Shown here piece by piece: positions 1 through 9,121 of a stretch of DNA of 64,000 bases. Below the pieces are notes generated by a model. That model was given only the letters and a program-made list of their open reading frames with translations. It did no database searches and had not been told where the DNA came from. Each line of letters begins with the position of its first letter. The stretch's first letter is position 1. Where the stretch lies: contig QHSX01000065.1 in assembly GCA_003221695.1 (NCBI GenBank), positions 62,001 to 126,000 on the forward strand, written 5' to 3'. This stretch comes from Candidatus Rokuibacteriota bacterium. GTDB taxonomy: Bacteria > Methylomirabilota > Methylomirabilia > Rokubacteriales > CSP1-6. Both the position numbers and the translations under genes were made by a program.

Positions 1-10
1 TCCCGGCGCG

Positions 11-1318
11 CTAGTAGCGGTTGGCGATCGGCAGCTCCTCGGCGGGGAAGAGCGTGATGACCTGGGCGCCCTTGGGCGTGACGACCACCTCTTCCTCGAT
101 GCGCGCCGCCGAGACGCCGTCGGTCGCCGGGCAGTAGGTCTCGACGGCGAAGACCATCCCCGCCTGGAGGTCCATCGGATCGTCGAACGAGTTGAGGCGG
201 CTGATGATCGGTCGCTCGTGGAGACCGAGCCCGAGCCCGTGGCAAAAGTTGAGGCCGAACGCGGCCATCTCGCTCTCGAACCCGATCTCCTGCGCCTTCG
301 GGAAGGCTCGTGCGATCCGGTCGGTCGTCACCCCGGGCTTGATCAGCGCGATCGCCTCGTCCATCCACTCGCGCGCCTTCTTGTAGGCGCCGACCTGCGC
401 CGCGGTCGCGCGGCCGACGTTGAAGGTGCGGTAGTAGCAGGTTCGGTACCCGACGAACGACTGGATGATGTCGAAGAACGCCTGGTCGCCCGGACGCACG
501 AGGCGGTCGGTGAAGTTGTGGGGGTGGGGGCTGCAGCGCTCGCCCGAGATTGCGTTGATCGCCTCGACGCAATCGGAGCCCATCCCGTAGAGCCGTTGGG
601 TCGCGAGCGCCACGATCTCGTTCTCGCGGACGCCCGGTCGGAGGGCCTCGGCGATGTCCTGGTAGACCCCGTCCACCATCGCCGCGGCCATGTTCAGGAG
701 TGCGAGCTCGTCCGCGCTCTTGAGCGCGCGCGCCTCGAGCATCACCTGCTGGCCGTCGCTCACCCGTACCCCCGCCTCCTGAAGGGCGAACAGGAAGGGG
801 GGCTCGACGACGTCGATGCCGACCGGCATGTCGACGACGCCCTCGTCGCCGAGGATCGCCTTGATCTCGCGCGCGGCCTGGGTGAACAGGCCCGCCTTCG
901 GCGACACGGCGCCGCGCAGGCCGACGAGGCCGGCGAGCGAGTGCTTGGGCGGGAGCCACGGCGCGTAGAGCCGGTGGTGACGGGCCGCCGAGCCGAAGTC
1001 CCACACCCAGGGCTCGCCGTTGCCGGTCAAGAGGCACCAGCGCGTGAGCTTGTCCCGGGCCCACTCGCCGATGACCGTGCTCGAGATGTAGCGGATGTTG
1101 TGCTGGTCGAAGACGAGCAGCGCGCCGAGGCCGGAGCCGGCCAGCGCCTGGCGAACCCGGCCCAGCCGGTAGGCGTGCAGGCGGCGGAAGTCCACGCGCT
1201 CCTCGAAGTCCACCTGCATGTGGCCGGGCGCCTGGAGGGGGCGGTCCCACGCGTATCGCGGGTCGACGGCGTCCGGCGTCACACGGTGCGGCTCTACGGG
1301 TCGTCGCTTCTTGGCCAT
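11..1318 (-). CDS. M24-family metallopeptidase-like protein (Xaa-Pro peptidase/creatinase fold)
   Basis: 435 aa. The C-terminal half is a pita-bread M24 domain, preceded by a creatinase-type N-terminal domain. The usual five metal ligands are Asp, Asp, His, Glu, Glu. Here I see Asp283 (AFFDII), then Cys294 where the second Asp is expected (GYRTCYYRTF), His360 (FCHGLGLG), Glu393 (AVETY) and Glu408 (RIEEEV). The family hydrolyses X-Pro bonds or related C-N bonds in the cytoplasm, but the Asp-to-Cys change makes dinuclear metal binding and ordinary peptidase activity doubtful. I chose ATG at 1318 because GGGAGAG lies 5 bases upstream; an in-frame TTG at 1336 has no such site. Divergent from the CBS gene at 1430. 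Confidence 0.85.
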   Translation of the reverse strand: MAKKRRPVEPHRVTPDAVDPRYAWDRPLQAPGHMQVDFEERVDFRRLHAYRLGRVRQALAGSGLGALLVFDQHNIRYISSTVIGEWARDKLTRWCLLTGNGEPWVWDFGSAARHHRLYAPWLPPKHSLAGLVGLRGAVSPKAGLFTQAAREIKAILGDEGVVDMPVGIDVVEPPFLFALQEAGVRVSDGQQVMLEARALKSADELALLNMAAAMVDGVYQDIAEALRPGVRENEIVALATQRLYGMGSDCVEAINAISGERCSPHPHNFTDRLVRPGDQAFFDIIQSFVGYRTCYYRTFNVGRATAAQVGAYKKAREWMDEAIALIKPGVTTDRIARAFPKAQEIGFESEMAAFGLNFCHGLGLGLHERPIISRLNSFDDPMDLQAGMVFAVETYCPATDGVSAARIEEEVVVTPKGAQVITLFPAEELPIANRY

Positions 1319-1429
1319 TGTGACTCTCCCGAACAAGCCTGCTACGGTCGGCCGCTACTCTAGCGCATTCGGTGATACTATCGCTTTTACCTTTCGAGGC
1401 CCCGACCCAGAACGTTGGGGGGTGTGCCA

Positions 1430-1873
1430 ATGAAGAAGCTACGCGACATCATGCGGCACGGGTTCCTCTTCACGGTCCAGCGCGGGGCGACGGTGGCCGA
1501 GGCGGCGCGCACGATGGCGGCAAACAACGTCGGCATCGTGGCGGTGCTCGACGGCGACAGGCTCGCCGGGGTCTTCTCCGAGCGCGACGTCGTCCAGAAG
1601 GTCGTCGACCGCGGCCTCGATCCGACCCGCACCCCGGTCGCCGACGTGATGACGGCCCGGCTCGTCGTGGCCGACGCCGACGAGGACTACCAGTCCGCGA
1701 TGAGCAAGATGGACCAGGCGAACATCCGCCACCTGCCCGTCGTGAGCGGGGAGCGGCTCCTCTCGATGCTGTCGATCCGCGACCTCATGCGGGTCGCGAT
1801 CGAGGACCGCGGCGCCGAGATCGAGTACCTGAAGGAGTACCTCTACCAGGTCCCACCCGGCGTCGGGCCCTAG
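1430..1873 (+). CDS. Tandem CBS-domain protein
   Basis: 147 aa, made of two CBS motifs (about residues 1-62 and 70-125) and a short acidic helical tail. Stand-alone CBS pairs bind adenine nucleotides and act as regulatory modules; no partner enzyme is attached here. Conserved landmarks are the D-M-M-T-like segment (VADVMT) between the repeats and RHLPVV in the second. ATG at 1430 follows a G-rich site (GGGGGG, ending 6 bases before the ATG); a TTG at 1415 is in frame but less likely. The target is unknown. Its 3' end faces the exporter genes on the other strand. Confidence 0.85.
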   Translation: MKKLRDIMRHGFLFTVQRGATVAEAARTMAANNVGIVAVLDGDRLAGVFSERDVVQKVVDRGLDPTRTPVADVMTARLVVADADEDYQSAMSKMDQANIRHLPVVSGERLLSMLSIRDLMRVAIEDRGAEIEYLKEYLYQVPPGVGP

Positions 1874-1892
1874 TCCCCGCCGGGGGACGGGA

Positions 1893-3548
1893 TCACTCGC
1901 CGACGACCGGCAGCCCCTCCACCCGCTCGCCGGCGGCCGCCGACGGCTTCGCTGGCTCGGTCCGCACGCGCCGCATGAAGGGGACGATCGCGAGGAGCCC
2001 GAAGAAGATCATCGAGAAGAGCCAGAACTCGTCCGCGTACGCGAGCACGCGCGCCTGGTTGACGAGGTCGCCGTAGAGGGTCGCGAGCGCCCGACGCTCG
2101 GCGGTGAACGGGTCGGTGCCCTGCGCGACGAACTGCGCGGCGAGGCCCTTGAGGCGCGCGGCCGTCTCGGCACTCCAGATGTTGACGTGGGCGACGAGCG
2201 TGGTCTGGTGGGCCTGGCTCCGGCGCGCGAGGAGCGTCGTGGCGAGCGCGACGCCCACGCTCCCGCCCGCGTTCCGCACCACGTTGAAGGCCGCGGTCGC
2301 GTTCCCGAGCCGCTCCATGCGCACCGTCGCGAGGGCGAGCGTCTGCAGCGGAACGAAGACGAATCCCATGCCAAGGCCCTGGACGAAGCGCGGCCAGGCG
2401 AGGCTCCAGTAGTCCATGCCGATCGTCATGTTCGACATCAGCGTGAGCGCGACGCCGTTGATGAGGCAGCCGGTGGCGAGCAGCATCCGCTGGTCCACCC
2501 GGGTGACGAGCCGGCCCGCGACGAGCAGCGACAGCATGTTGCCCAGCCCGCCCGGCGCGAGCACGAGCCCCGAGGTCCACGCGTCGTAGGCGAGGAGCTT
2601 CTGGGTGTAGAGGGCCAGGAGCAGCATGCTCGCGTAAAATCCGAAGACGGAGAGCGAGATGACGACGCTCGCGATCGCGAAGTTCCGGTCGTGGAAGACG
2701 GTGAGGTCGAGCACCGGCTCGCGGCACGTGAGCTCGCGGACGACGAACCCGACGATGGCGCACACGGCCACCACGGCGAGCCCGGTGACGAGGCGCGAGT
2801 CGAACCAGTCCTCGCGCTCGCCCCAGTCCAGGGCGAGCTGCAGGCACCCGAACCCCACCACCATCAGCGCGAGCCCGAGTACGTCGACCCGGCCGGGCTT
2901 CCGCTGGTGCGGCGAGTCGAACACGAACACGCTCGCCATGATGAAGCCGATCAGGCCGATCGGGAGGTTGATGTAGAAGATCCAGCGCCACGACCAGTTA
3001 TCCGCGATCCAGCCTCCGACGGTCGGGCCGAGGATCGGGCCCAGCATGATCCCGACGCCCCACAGGGCCATCGCCATCCCCCGCTGATGGAGCGGGAACA
3101 TTTCCCAGAGGATCGCCTGCGAGATCGGGATGACCGGCCCGCCGCCGAGGCCCTGGAAGACCCGCGCGAGCACCAGGGACGTCAGATTCGGCGCGATGCC
3201 CGAGAGGAACGAGCTGACCGTGAACAGCACCGTGCAGATCAGGAAGAAGCGCCGGCGTCCCAGCAGCCCCGAGAGCCAGCCCGTCGCCGGGATGATGATC
3301 GCGTTCGCGGCGAGGAAGGACGTGAGGACCCACGACATCTCCTCGACGCCCGCCGAGAGCGAGCCCTGCATGTGTGGCAGGGCCACGTTCGTCACGCTCG
3401 TGTCGAGGATCTGCATCACGGTCACGAGCATGACCGAGACGGTGATCAGCCACTTCCGTGCGGTGGACAGGGGGGCTGTTGGAGCGGGGTCCACGAGTGC
3501 GCGACTCGCGTGGGTGGCCTGAGACAGGTACCTCCCGGCTGCGTTCAT
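1893..3548 (-). CDS. MFS drug exporter, DHA2 (EmrB/QacA) family
   Basis: 551 aa with about 14 hydrophobic segments, the size and topology of the DHA2 subgroup of the major facilitator superfamily. It shows the start of TM1 with D-x-x-x-x-N-V-A-L-P (LDTSVTNVALP), a motif-A-like loop after TM2 (LLGRRRFF) and the antiporter motif C in TM5 (GPILGPTVGGWIAD). Members export hydrophobic drugs in exchange for protons. The start overlaps the stop of the membrane-fusion gene by 4 bases, so the two form an EmrAB-type tripartite pump; no TolC-type outer-membrane partner is encoded in the window. Specific substrate unknown. Confidence 0.9.
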   Translation of the reverse strand: MNAAGRYLSQATHASRALVDPAPTAPLSTARKWLITVSVMLVTVMQILDTSVTNVALPHMQGSLSAGVEEMSWVLTSFLAANAIIIPATGWLSGLLGRRRFFLICTVLFTVSSFLSGIAPNLTSLVLARVFQGLGGGPVIPISQAILWEMFPLHQRGMAMALWGVGIMLGPILGPTVGGWIADNWSWRWIFYINLPIGLIGFIMASVFVFDSPHQRKPGRVDVLGLALMVVGFGCLQLALDWGEREDWFDSRLVTGLAVVAVCAIVGFVVRELTCREPVLDLTVFHDRNFAIASVVISLSVFGFYASMLLLALYTQKLLAYDAWTSGLVLAPGGLGNMLSLLVAGRLVTRVDQRMLLATGCLINGVALTLMSNMTIGMDYWSLAWPRFVQGLGMGFVFVPLQTLALATVRMERLGNATAAFNVVRNAGGSVGVALATTLLARRSQAHQTTLVAHVNIWSAETAARLKGLAAQFVAQGTDPFTAERRALATLYGDLVNQARVLAYADEFWLFSMIFFGLLAIVPFMRRVRTEPAKPSAAAGERVEGLPVVGE

Positions 3549-4798
3549 CGCACGCGAATCGTCACGATGACCGACATCCCGGCGCGCAGCGTGTGCGGGT
3601 TGCCGAACTCGCGCGAGTCGAGAAGGATCTTCACCGGGACGCGCTGGACGACCTTGACCCAGTTCCCGGTGGCGTTCTCCGGCGGCAGCAGCGAGAACCG
3701 CGCGCCGGTGCCGGCGGAGAGCGAGTTGACGATGCCCGTGAAGGCGCGCTCGGGGACGCCGTCCACCCAGACCTCCGCGCGCATGCCCGGGCGGATCTTG
3801 GCGACCTGGGTTTCCTTGAAGTTCGCGAGCACCCAGACGTCGTGGAGTGGGACGATCGCCAGAAGCGGCTGGCCCATCTGGACCACCTGCCCCACCTCGA
3901 CGGAGCGCTTGGAGACGACGCCGTCGATCGGCGTGCGCACCTCGGTGTACTGGAGCTGGAGCTCGGCGAAGGCGAGGTCCGCCTGCGTCTCGCGAAGCCG
4001 CGCGTCCGCCTGCGCCGCCGCCGCGTCCTTGATCGCCACCTGGTGGAGCTGGCTTTCGGCGCGCGCCAGGGCGGCGCGCGCCTCGGCGACGCGCTGCCGG
4101 GCCTGCTCCACGGCATGGACGCGCGAGGCGAGCTCCGCCTCCGCCAGCTGGACCTCCCGCTCGGCCTGGGTGAGCCGCCGCTCGGTCGCCTCGACGGTGG
4201 CGCTCGTCGTCTCGTAGACCGCCTCGGCCTGGTCGAAGTCGCGTCGCGCGACCAGCTCGCTCTGCAGGAGCTGACGGAGGCGCTCGAGCTCGCGCCCCGC
4301 CTGGCGCTGCGCGCTCCGGACGCCCACGACGTCGGCGCGCATCGCGCCGGCCGCCGCGCGCCGCGACTCGAGCCGCGCGCGCGCCTCCTCGACGGCCGAC
4401 TCGCTCGCGCGCACCGCAACGGCCGCCCCCTCGAGGTTCGCGCGCGCCTGGTCGATCGCCGCGCGCGTCTCTTCCCGCGTCAGCGGCAGCTCCGAGCGCG
4501 CCGCCCTCAGATTAGCCTCCGCCATCGCCACGGCGGCGCGCGCCTGCGCGACCTTCGCCTGGTAGTCGCGCGGGTCGATGCGGAGCAGGAGGTCGCCCTG
4601 CTTTACGGACTGGTTGTCGCCGACCAGGAGCGTCGCGACGTGGCCGGACACCTTGGCGCTCACGGGCGTGACCGTGCCCTCGACGTAGGCGTCGTCGGTC
4701 GAGACGTAGTGGACCGCGTAGTACCAGGCCCAGCCCCCGTAGGCGAGCGCGGCCAGGGCGACGAGGACGCCGAGGGCCTGGAGGAGCCTCGCCCTCAC
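3545..4798 (-). CDS. HlyD/EmrA-type membrane-fusion protein
   Basis: 417 aa periplasmic adaptor for the DHA2 exporter. A single N-terminal membrane helix (about residues 9-28) is followed by the first half of a biotinyl-lipoyl domain (TDDAYVEGTVTPVSAKVSG), a long alpha-helical hairpin rich in Ala, Arg and Glu (about 85-265), and the second lipoyl/beta-barrel part (TPIDGVVSKRSVEVGQVV). This is the domain order of EmrA. It is first in a two-gene minus-strand operon and overlaps the exporter by 4 bases. In the family the adaptor links the inner-membrane pump to a TolC-like channel. No local regulator is visible. Confidence 0.9.
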   Translation of the reverse strand: MRARLLQALGVLVALAALAYGGWAWYYAVHYVSTDDAYVEGTVTPVSAKVSGHVATLLVGDNQSVKQGDLLLRIDPRDYQAKVAQARAAVAMAEANLRAARSELPLTREETRAAIDQARANLEGAAVAVRASESAVEEARARLESRRAAAGAMRADVVGVRSAQRQAGRELERLRQLLQSELVARRDFDQAEAVYETTSATVEATERRLTQAEREVQLAEAELASRVHAVEQARQRVAEARAALARAESQLHQVAIKDAAAAQADARLRETQADLAFAELQLQYTEVRTPIDGVVSKRSVEVGQVVQMGQPLLAIVPLHDVWVLANFKETQVAKIRPGMRAEVWVDGVPERAFTGIVNSLSAGTGARFSLLPPENATGNWVKVVQRVPVKILLDSREFGNPHTLRAGMSVIVTIRVR

Positions 4799-4840
4799 GC
4801 CAGGTCCATCGCCGTCGCGACCGGGCGCGCGAGGAGAGCG

Positions 4841-6094
4841 TTAATCGGGGCCGATCGGCGTGAGCCGTCCCGCGGCGTCGAAGGCGAGGGGCGCGGGATC
4901 GGTGAGTCGGGTGAGGTCGGCGCGCTGGGCCACGGCGGGCAGGAACGCTTCGGACACCTCGATCTCGCCGAGCATCAGCGTGTTCTTGATGCGGATGACC
5001 CGCGCCTTCTCCGGCGGCGTGAGCCCGACGCACGAGAGCGCGGTCTCGATCGCCTCGCGGTCCGTGTCGTACGTCGCCGGCACCTTGGCGCCGCCCGGCG
5101 CGCAGGCGGTGATCGCGTTGATGAGCGTCGGCTTCATGTCGATCTTGTCCACGAGCCGGCGCGTGGTGAAGTCGGCGTTGCCGATACCGACAGCATTACC
5201 ATAGCTCTCGGCGGTCAAGTCGAGGGCGACGATCCAGAGGATCTTCGGATCGGCCGGGAACGGCTCGTGGGGGTTCGATGGCCGACCGATGACGTTCGTG
5301 TCCATGCCGGCGCCGGAGACGTTCTTCCCGATCTCCTCGACGATCAACACGTCGATCGGGGAGAAGGGCAGCCGCGCCATCCACTCGCGCGCGTCCTTCA
5401 GCAGGCGACGCTCGCCCGCCTCGAGATCCTCCGCGGTGAACGCCTCGATCCGGGCGGTCTCGTCGTACCCGTTCTCGACGATCCCGAGGCCGAAGCCGAT
5501 CCGCGACTTCGACAACATCTCGCGGCCGACCGACGTGATGACGGTCTCGTAGCCGTGGTGGATGTTGGCGCGGTGATACTGGATCGCGCCGGCGTACTTG
5601 CCGAGCCCGATCGTCATCATCTTGAAGAGGCCCGACTCGATCGACCCCTTGAAGTCGGTGTGGGGCTTCACGCGGTTGACCAGGCCGATCCAGTCGGCTT
5701 CCGCCGCGTAACGGTCGAGCCAGACGGGCAGGCCGAGCGCCTCACCCACCTGGATGACGTCCATGGTCGCGCGGATCGGGCAGCCCATGGCCGTCTCGGT
5801 GATGCCGTAGTGCGCGAGCACCGAGAGCTGTCCCTCGGGCGTCCCGCCTCCGTGGCTGCCCATCGCCGGGAAGACGAACGGCCTGGCGCCGAGATCCCGG
5901 AGCCACCGGACGGTGGCGCCGACGATCACGTCGATGTTCGCGATCCCGCGGCTGCCCGCTCCGACGGCGACCGCGTCGCCGCGCTTGATCGGGAGTCCCG
6001 CGGTGCCGAGGGCCTGGGCGACGGCGCGGGGAATGTCGGTCACCCGGGGGCGAGGGAAGGTCTGGCGGATTTTGAGCATGCGGGGCCACGCCAT
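4841..6094 (-). CDS. LarA-family (DUF2088) protein, nickel-pincer isomerase-like
   Basis: 417 aa, the usual length for LarA-fold proteins. Family markers include an N-terminal Rossmann-like part with GAGSRGIANID, the GSHGGGTPEGQ segment, RVKPHTDFKGSIESGL and a metal/cofactor-proximal FKMMTIGLGK followed by YHRANIHH. Characterised relatives use a nickel-pincer nucleotide to racemise or epimerise 2-hydroxy acids; the substrate of this subgroup is not known. None of the cofactor genes larB, larC and larE is in the window. AGGAGG sits 8 bases before the ATG at 6094, which fixes the start; an open frame continues upstream to 6493 but runs over the divergent bamD-like gene. Confidence 0.8.
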   Translation of the reverse strand: MAWPRMLKIRQTFPRPRVTDIPRAVAQALGTAGLPIKRGDAVAVGAGSRGIANIDVIVGATVRWLRDLGARPFVFPAMGSHGGGTPEGQLSVLAHYGITETAMGCPIRATMDVIQVGEALGLPVWLDRYAAEADWIGLVNRVKPHTDFKGSIESGLFKMMTIGLGKYAGAIQYHRANIHHGYETVITSVGREMLSKSRIGFGLGIVENGYDETARIEAFTAEDLEAGERRLLKDAREWMARLPFSPIDVLIVEEIGKNVSGAGMDTNVIGRPSNPHEPFPADPKILWIVALDLTAESYGNAVGIGNADFTTRRLVDKIDMKPTLINAITACAPGGAKVPATYDTDREAIETALSCVGLTPPEKARVIRIKNTLMLGEIEVSEAFLPAVAQRADLTRLTDPAPLAFDAAGRLTPIGPD

Positions 6095-6193
6095 AGGAGA
6101 TGCCTCCTGAGTGTTCTCGTAATACCGGGCAGCCCCCCGGAAGTCAAAGAGTTTTTGGCGACAGAATGTGCTATATGTAGGGGCCAAATTTTT

Positions 6194-6937
6194 ATGCGCG
6201 TGCGGATACTTCTCGCAAGCCTGCTCCTGGTCGCGAGCGGGTGCAGCTGGCTCCGGCCCGCCCCGACGCCGATCCTCCCCGCGGAGGAGCTCTATTCGAT
6301 CGGGGCGCAGGAGCTCACCGCCAAGCGTTACGACGTGGCCCGCGACAACTTCAAGAAGATCGTCGAGCGCCACCCGAACTCGTCCTACGCGCCGCGCGCG
6401 CGCTTTCTGATCGGCGAGGCCTATTATCGCGAGGCAGAGTTCGACAAGGCGATCAAGGAGTTCGAGGCGTTCGTGTCGTTCTTCCCCCGCCACCAGATCG
6501 CCGACCTCGTCCAGTACCGCCTCGCGATGAGCTATTACGACCAGATGAAGCCGGTCGAACAGGACCAGGGGCTCACCCAGAGGGCCCTCGATCAGTTCCG
6601 GAAGCTCGTCAAGGAATACCCGGAGAGCCGCTACGCGACCGAGGCGCTCGCCAAGATCGACATCTGCCGCGGGCGGCTCGCGCAGAAGGAAGTGTGGGTC
6701 GCCAACTACTACTTCACGCAGGGTAATCCGAGCGCGGCGCGCCAGCGGCTCGAACTCGTGCTCAAGCGGTATGCGCGCACGCTCGTGATTCCCGAGACCC
6801 TCTACCTCCTCGCCGAAGTGAACTTCTACGAGGGCAAGAACCCCGAGGCCGTGGACCTCCTCCGCCAGCTCTCAAGCGAGTACGGCTACACCGAGTGGGG
6901 CCGGCGCGCCGTCCAGCGGCTCCGGGCCCAGCGGTGA
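6194..6937 (+). CDS. bamD: BamD-like outer-membrane assembly lipoprotein
   Basis: 247 aa. An N-terminal signal ends in a lipobox (VASGC, Cys about 18), so the mature protein should be a lipidated outer-membrane protein. The body is a series of TPR-like helical pairs (EELYSIGAQELTAKRYDVA; RARFLIGEAYYREAEFDKA), matching the YfiO/BamD family that helps BamA fold beta-barrels. The start is the ATG at 6194, right after an A/T-rich stretch. A possible extended -10 (TATATG, 6172-6177, preceded by TGC) is 16 bases upstream. It could alternatively be another TPR lipoprotein of the YbgF/BamD superfamily. Followed after 16 bases by the threonine aldolase gene. Confidence 0.8.
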   Translation: MRVRILLASLLLVASGCSWLRPAPTPILPAEELYSIGAQELTAKRYDVARDNFKKIVERHPNSSYAPRARFLIGEAYYREAEFDKAIKEFEAFVSFFPRHQIADLVQYRLAMSYYDQMKPVEQDQGLTQRALDQFRKLVKEYPESRYATEALAKIDICRGRLAQKEVWVANYYFTQGNPSAARQRLELVLKRYARTLVIPETLYLLAEVNFYEGKNPEAVDLLRQLSSEYGYTEWGRRAVQRLRAQR

Positions 6938-6953
6938 GGCGAGGAGAGACCCC

Positions 6954-8012
6954 GTGCACGACGTCGTCGACCTGCGCTCCGACACGCTGACCCTCCCCAC
7001 GCTCGAGATGCGCGAGGCGATGGCCCGCGCCGAGGTCGGGGACGACGTGTGGGAGGAGGATCCGACGGTCAAGCGCCTGGAGGCGATCGCCGCCGAACGG
7101 CTGGGCAAGGCGGCCGGCCTCTTCGTCGCGTCGGGCACGATGGGCAACCTCGTCTCCGTCGTGAGCCACACGCGCGCGGGCCAGGAAGTCGTCCTCGACC
7201 TCGACTCGCACATCTTCAACTACGAGGTCGCCGGCGCCGCGGTCATCGGCTCCGTGCAGATGCGCCCGGTGAAGACGGCGCGCGGGTTCCTCGCGCCCGA
7301 GCAGGTGCGCGAGGCGCTGCGGCCGGCCAACATCCACGTCCCCCCGACGGGGCTCGTCGCGCTCGAGAACACGCATAACCGCCACGGCGGAACGTGCTGC
7401 ACGCCCGAGGAGATCGATGCGGTGGCGGCGGTCGCCCACGACGCCGACGTCCCGGTCCACCTGGACGGCGCGCGCCTCTTCAACGCGGCGGTCGCGCTCC
7501 GGCGCCCGGCCAGCGACTTCGCGCGGCACGTGGACTCGGTGACGTTCTGCGTGTCGAAGGGGCTGGGGGCGCCCGTGGGATCCGTCGTCTGCGCCTCACG
7601 CGAGCTCATCGCGCGGGCCCGGCGCGTGCGCAAGATGGTCGGCGGCGGGATGCGGCAGGCGGGCGTCCTCGCCGCCGCGGGGATCGTCGCGCTCGAGCGA
7701 ATGGTGGACCGGCTGGCGGAGGACCACGCCAACGCCCGCCGGCTTGCCGCGGGCATCGCGAAGCTGCCGGGGATCGCCGTCGACCCGGGAGCCGTCCAGA
7801 CCAACATCGTCATCTTCGGCGTGACGCGTCCGGGAGGCTTCGGGGAGAGCCAGGCGGCGACGAGCGAGCTCGTGGCGCAGTGCGCCGCGCGGAAGGTGAG
7901 GATCCACGCGATCGGCCCGACCTCGATCCGCTGCGTCACCCACAAGGACGTCGACGCCGAGGACGTCGAGCGCGCGCTCGAGGCCCTCGGCGAGATTACC
8001 AGTCGATGGTAG
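6954..8012 (+). CDS. ltaE: Low-specificity threonine aldolase
   Basis: 352 aa PLP enzyme, fold type I, that cleaves threonine or allo-threonine to glycine and acetaldehyde. It starts with the family signature DLRSDT, has the substrate-binding VGDDVWEEDPTV loop, Asp171 in HLDGAR that contacts the PLP nitrogen, and the Schiff-base lysine K202 in FCVSKGLGAPVGS. GTG at 6954 is preceded by GAGGAGA. The stop codon TAG (8010-8012) lies inside the first copy of a GC-rich repeat. Co-directional with the bamD-like gene 16 bases upstream, so probably one transcript. Confidence 0.92.
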   Translation: MHDVVDLRSDTLTLPTLEMREAMARAEVGDDVWEEDPTVKRLEAIAAERLGKAAGLFVASGTMGNLVSVVSHTRAGQEVVLDLDSHIFNYEVAGAAVIGSVQMRPVKTARGFLAPEQVREALRPANIHVPPTGLVALENTHNRHGGTCCTPEEIDAVAAVAHDADVPVHLDGARLFNAAVALRRPASDFARHVDSVTFCVSKGLGAPVGSVVCASRELIARARRVRKMVGGGMRQAGVLAAAGIVALERMVDRLAEDHANARRLAAGIAKLPGIAVDPGAVQTNIVIFGVTRPGGFGESQAATSELVAQCAARKVRIHAIGPTSIRCVTHKDVDAEDVERALEALGEITSRW

Positions 8013-8110
8013 TGCGAGCCGAGCGGCGGCCGCGGAGGCTCTGCGACGCGCGCCGCGAGGCGAGTCTGTGATCCCAGTCGTGCGAGCCGAGCGGCGGCCG
8101 GCGAGTCTGC
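8009..8110 (+). repeat. GC-rich intergenic repeat, locus A (two units)
   Basis: Two units start at 8009 and about 8077. The 21 bases beginning GTGCGAGCCGAGCGG at 8012 recur exactly at 8080, a period of 68. Between them lies GCGAGGCGAGTCTGTGA (8055-8071), which is found unchanged at 13578-13594. The repeat overlaps the ltaE stop codon and ends just before the ABC gene. Function unknown. Confidence 0.75.
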
Positions 8111-8135
8111 AATGGTAGCGGCGAGAGGGGGCGCC

Positions 8136-9113
8136 ATGGCCGAACGGCTGCTCGAGGTCAAGGGGCTGAAGACGTACTTCTTCACCGACGAGGGTGTCGT
8201 CCGCGCGGTCGACGGGATCGACTTCCACATCAACCGGGGCGAGACGCTCGGCATCGTGGGCGAGTCCGGTTCTGGGAAGAGCGTGACCGCGCTCAGCATC
8301 ATGCGGCTGATCCCGACGCCGCCGGGACGCATCGTCGCCGGCACGATCAATTACACCGGCCGGAACCTGCTCGAGCTGCCGCCCGCCCAGATGCGCAAGA
8401 TCCGCGGCAAAGAGATCTCGATGATCTTCCAGGAGCCGATGACCTCGCTGAACCCGGTCTTCACGGTCGGTGAGCAGATTGCCGAGGCCGTGCGCCTTCA
8501 CGAGGGGCTCGGACGCCGCGACGCGATGGACAAAACCATCGAGATGCTGAAGCTCGTCCACATCCCGAACGCCGAGCGCCGGGTGAAGGAGTACCCGCAC
8601 CAGCTCTCGGGCGGCATGCGGCAGCGTGTGATGATCGCCATGGCGCTGTCGTGCAATCCCAACCTCCTCATCGCCGACGAACCGACGACGGCGCTCGACG
8701 TCACGATCCAGGCGCAGATCCTCGAGCTCCTCAACGAGCTCAAGGCCAAGCTCGGCATGGCGATCATGCTGATCACGCACGACATGGGCGTCATCGCCGA
8801 GACGGCGCAGCGGGTCGCCGTCATGTACGGCGCCCAGATCGTCGAGGAGGCGTCGGCCGGGGAGCTGTTCAAGGAGCCTCTCCACCCCTACACCCAGGGG
8901 CTCCTGCGCTCGATCCCGCGCATCGACCTCGCCGCCACCCAGCGGCAGAGGCTCGAGGCGATCCCCGGCACCGTGCCGACCCTGCGCGGGGACATCAAGC
9001 CCGGGTGCCGCTTTGCGCCGCGCTGCGCGCTCGCCAAGCCGATGCACTTCGAGAACGATCCACCCCTCAAGGAAATCCGACCCGGCCACAAGGTGGCCTG
9101 CTTCCTCTACTGA
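8136..9113 (+). CDS. dppD: Dipeptide/oligopeptide ABC transporter ATP-binding protein (DppD/OppD type)
   Basis: 325 aa ABC ATPase. Walker A is GESGSGKS, the Q-loop is MIFQEPM, the signature is LSGGM, Walker B is LLIADEP and the H-loop His is in LITHD. A C-terminal oligopeptide-transporter extension follows (about 235-325). In many DppD proteins this tail has four cysteines for an iron-sulfur site; here the run is [18 protein letters not shown], so the third position is not Cys. ATG at 8136 follows GAGAGGGG; ATG at 8112 is in frame but lies on the repeat. No permease or binding-protein gene accompanies the two ATPases. Confidence 0.9.
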   Translation: MAERLLEVKGLKTYFFTDEGVVRAVDGIDFHINRGETLGIVGESGSGKSVTALSIMRLIPTPPGRIVAGTINYTGRNLLELPPAQMRKIRGKEISMIFQEPMTSLNPVFTVGEQIAEAVRLHEGLGRRDAMDKTIEMLKLVHIPNAERRVKEYPHQLSGGMRQRVMIAMALSCNPNLLIADEPTTALDVTIQAQILELLNELKAKLGMAIMLITHDMGVIAETAQRVAVMYGAQIVEEASAGELFKEPLHPYTQGLLRSIPRIDLAATQRQRLEAIPGTVPTLRGDIKPGCRFAPRCALAKPMHFENDPPLKEIRPGHKVACFLY

Positions 9114-9121
9114 GGCCCGCC

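Noticed and set aside
218-1363. Plus-strand open frame of about 380 codons at the left edge
   Set aside because: It is antisense to the M24 gene, whose ligand motifs and ribosome site are clear; its own translation shows no domain.
3458-6193. Very long plus-strand open frame ahead of the bamD-like gene
   Set aside because: It runs antisense over the exporter, adaptor and LarA-family genes, has the low-complexity Arg/Ala/Asp-rich make-up of high-GC shadow frames, and only the part from 6194 has a signal peptide and family motifs.
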